From Chryseobacterium sp. KACC 21268 (lineage in GTDB: Bacteria; Bacteroidota; Bacteroidia; Flavobacteriales; Weeksellaceae), in assembly GCA_028736075.1 (NCBI GenBank), contig CP117875.1:2604001-2668000 (forward strand): a stretch of 64,000 bases of DNA, written 5' to 3'. The translations under genes were made by a program, and so were the position numbers. The notes beneath the pieces are model-generated. The model saw only the letters and a list, made by a program, of their open reading frames with translations, did no database searches and was not told where the DNA came from. Below, piece after piece: positions 63,001 to 64,000 of this stretch (position 1 is the stretch's first letter; each line of letters begins with the position of its first letter).

Positions 63001-63197
63001 CGTTCTACTTCTTCTGCACTTCGCCCGTTCCATTGGGTGATGATGACGATCTGTGTGTTCGTCACATCCGGGAAAGCTTCAATCGGCATATTCTTGAAAC
63101 TGATGAAACCGGCAACCGCCAGAATCGCCACCCAAATGAATGTGAAGGCTTTATTTTTAAGGGAAAATCCTATGATACTTTTTATGAATTTGTTCAT
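60099..63197 (-). CDS. CzcA/CusA-type heavy-metal efflux RND pump
   Basis: A 1032-residue inner-membrane RND transporter. FIKSIIGFSLKNKAFTFIWVAIL is the first membrane helix, PDVTNTQIVIITQWNGRSAEEVERFVT follows, and the TM4 motif DFGIIIDGAVVMVE matches the HME group for divalent cations (Zn/Co/Cd) rather than Cu/Ag. Two large periplasmic loops and 12 membrane segments fit the family. It exports metal with the adaptor encoded upstream; the outer-membrane channel gene should be beyond the window edge. The metal is inferred only. Confidence 0.94.
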   Translation of the reverse strand: MNKFIKSIIGFSLKNKAFTFIWVAILAVAGFISFKNMPIEAFPDVTNTQIVIITQWNGRSAEEVERFVTTPIELAMSPVQKKTSVRSTTMFGLSIVKILFEDGVDDIFARNMVNNQLRTVSLPDEIDPEVQPPYGPTGEIYRYTLESKDRDSRDLLTLQTWVVDRALRSVPGVADVNVFGGQDKVFELSIDPRKLDKYNLTPTEVLDAVTNSNLNVGGDVIEKSGQAYVVRGIGLVKSIADIENITVHNDSGNPILVKYVADVHEGSMPRVGQASLNNENDTVEGIVVMRKGENAQEVLKLVKAKIEELNTKILPKDVKMRTFYDRQNLMDFTTNTVMHNLLEGIILVTVIVLIFMADWRTTLIVSIIIPLSLLFAFFCLKMAGMSANLLSLGAVDFGIIIDGAVVMVEGLFVMLDHKAKKYGMERFNKMAKAGWIKQTGTGLGKAIFFSKLIIITSLLPIFSFQKVEGKMFSPLAFTLGFALLGALIFTLTLVPVMSHLLLKKNVKERHNPFVEFWDKYVMKGLKFTFRYKKVSLFVSTAVLAITLFSATFLGTEFLPQLNEGSLWITAEMPMSSSLDKSLVTANALKKDIMSFPEVTDVLAQTGRSNDGTDPNGFGFVQFAVSLKPKDEWKRKITYDELIEQIDKKLKNYQGITFNYSQPISDNVAEAVAGFKAENGIKIYGDNLHTLDRLADEVLASIKDVEGVKEPGIIKNIGQPEISVVLDRSKMAAYGVLPADAQAVLEMAFGGKTGSEMFDGERKFPIRLRYAQEYRKNEEDIASLMVPTQDGAKIPLKEISTIEKENGAAFIYRDDIKRYIGVKFSIRDRDLGGTIADAQKKVDKIKLPDGYSIGWTGQFENQQRATNRLTQVVPISIIGIFFLLFILFGNMKDSLLVLANVPFALIGAIIALHLTNMNFGISAGVGMIALIGICIQNGVILISEFHQNVKNGLSLDSSIMEGVKVRTRPVVMTALMASIGLLPAALSTGIGSESQKPLAIVIIGGLITATILTLLIFPIIFWIFNRRKNEVIN

Positions 63198-63314
63198 ATT
63201 TTATATTTTGAATCACAATTTTTATTTATGATTATTCATATTAATACTGATCCGTAGGTAAAACTTACGGCTATTGATAGTAAACCTTGATGGTTTCTCG
63301 GAAAGCTTTAAATA

Positions 63315-64000
63315 TTAATTATTCAAAGAGCGGTAAATCAACAATTGATTGTTGGTCACCACGGTTTCACCTTCTGCAAGGCCACTTGCGACGTAAGTGT
63401 TCTCTGTATTTTGTTTCAGGATTTTGATCTCCTTGACCTTGATATCGGTTTGGGATTTGTAAACCACTACAAAATATCGGTTGTCATCGAAGATGACGGC
63501 ACTAGATGGAATCGCCAAAGCGGTTTCGTTTTCTGCAGAAGAAACCCGGATAGTTGCCTTACTTTCCGGGATCAACAAGCCTTGAGAATTATCTAGAACT
63601 ACCCTAGCCTGCATAGAATTGGTATCTGGGTCGATGATCTTGAAGACCTTGTCGATCTTGCCAAAAAAGACTTTATCGGGATAGGACAATGTGGAAACCT
63701 GGGCTTTCATTCCAAGGTTGATCTTATCAATGTCCGCTTCGTTGACATTCATAATGGCCCAGACATTTTTGGTATTTGCAACATCGAAGATATTCTCGCT
63801 TCGGTCGCTTCTGAGTTCCATATCTTTATTGATGTCTTTATGAACGATGTAGCCATTGATTGGCGAGATCACGCTGTAGATATTTCCTCTTTTCACATTG
63901 TAAACCGTGCTTACCGCGTTGGATCGGTGCAAAGCATCTTTGGCTTTTTGAACTTCGCCCTGTGCTTCCAAGATATCTTTTTCCGTGTTGAGTTTGCCGG
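63315..64000 (-). CDS. RND efflux periplasmic adaptor, 5' end beyond window
   Basis: The C-terminal about 228 residues of a membrane-fusion (HlyD/CusB-type) protein; the frame stays open to base 64000. Visible are the end of the coiled-coil hairpin (KLNTEKDILEAQGEVQKAKDAL), the lipoyl/barrel half (VKRGNIYSVISPINGYIV), a beta-barrel (DMELRSDRSENIFDVANTKNVWAIMNV) and the membrane-proximal domain ending GLAEGETVVTNNQLLIY. It links the pump to the outer-membrane channel. It precedes czcA by 117 bp in the same direction. Confidence 0.9.
   Translation of the reverse strand, partial: GKLNTEKDILEAQGEVQKAKDALHRSNAVSTVYNVKRGNIYSVISPINGYIVHKDINKDMELRSDRSENIFDVANTKNVWAIMNVNEADIDKINLGMKAQVSTLSYPDKVFFGKIDKVFKIIDPDTNSMQARVVLDNSQGLLIPESKATIRVSSAENETALAIPSSAVIFDDNRYFVVVYKSQTDIKVKEIKILKQNTENTYVASGLAEGETVVTNNQLLIYRSLNN

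Overview
The window looks like a chromosomal segment of a Bacteroidota bacterium of class Flavobacteriia, most likely a Chryseobacterium/Epilithonimonas-type Weeksellaceae. The evidence is AT-rich DNA, repeated -7 boxes of the Bacteroidota form TAnnTTTG, almost no Shine-Dalgarno sequences, type IX secretion (T9SS) C-terminal tails, a surface-lipoprotein export signal, the VGIGT..P..SA.LD / KG.LLPR secreted families and plug-only TonB-like proteins. I saw no tRNA, rRNA, CRISPR array, insertion sequence or prophage.

Layout. 1-5.9 kb: partial NUDIX hydrolase, GT4 glycosyltransferase, surface lipoprotein, recQ, kdsD. 5.9-8.6 kb: three tandem secreted paralogs on the minus strand, lying between kdsD and tatC. 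8.9-16.6 kb: tatC, a Crp-like regulator with a perfect 36-bp in-frame tandem duplication, tpx, a T9SS/SusE-like pair, monomeric icd, and a divergent hxlR/SDR pair. 16.8-22.7 kb: two MG2-plus-plug paralogs flanking an alpha/beta hydrolase. 22.7-30.1 kb, mostly minus: hydrolase, rluB-type pseudouridine synthase, mutA, ftsB, udk, Asn/Gln-rich lipoprotein, sanA, paaE-like reductase. 30.2-33.9 kb: thioredoxin lipoprotein and a FecCD-type ABC importer. 34.0-41.4 kb: MarR regulator and a fatty-acid beta-oxidation cluster (fadB, fadA, acyl-CoA dehydrogenase) with two foreign-looking genes inserted, one a YhcG/DUF1016 nuclease. 41.6-46 kb: membrane protein, HigBA-like toxin-antitoxin, DUF763 protein ending in a clamp-binding motif, ArsC-like protein, thioesterase. 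46.1-47.6 kb: T9SS adhesin. 47.66-56.75 kb: tryptophan operon with a leader peptide/attenuator and three non-trp genes embedded. 56.8-64 kb: secreted protein, small membrane protein, exported DsbA-like and deformylase-like proteins, then a CzcA-type RND efflux system running off the right edge.

How parts work together. The trp operon (trpE, four-helix-bundle gene, trpG, PLP decarboxylase, trpD, trpC, trpF, osmC, trpB, trpA) appears to be one long transcription unit behind a promoter with TTG-N19-TAnnTTTG spacing. A 24-codon leader peptide with three consecutive Trp codons is followed by mutually exclusive antiterminator and terminator hairpins. MarR (with a perfect 26-bp palindrome over its promoter) probably governs the neighbouring fad genes. 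HxlR and HigBA also have dyad sites in their promoter regions.

A family of dispersed intergenic hairpins of about 85-140 nt occurs at least five times, with compensatory changes in its terminal stem; a sixth, related-looking element has a different sequence. One copy lies inside the trp operon. A heptanucleotide repeat (CAACCAT-like) is translated within TrpG and TrpF. All homology calls are from motif recognition by eye; no database search was run.
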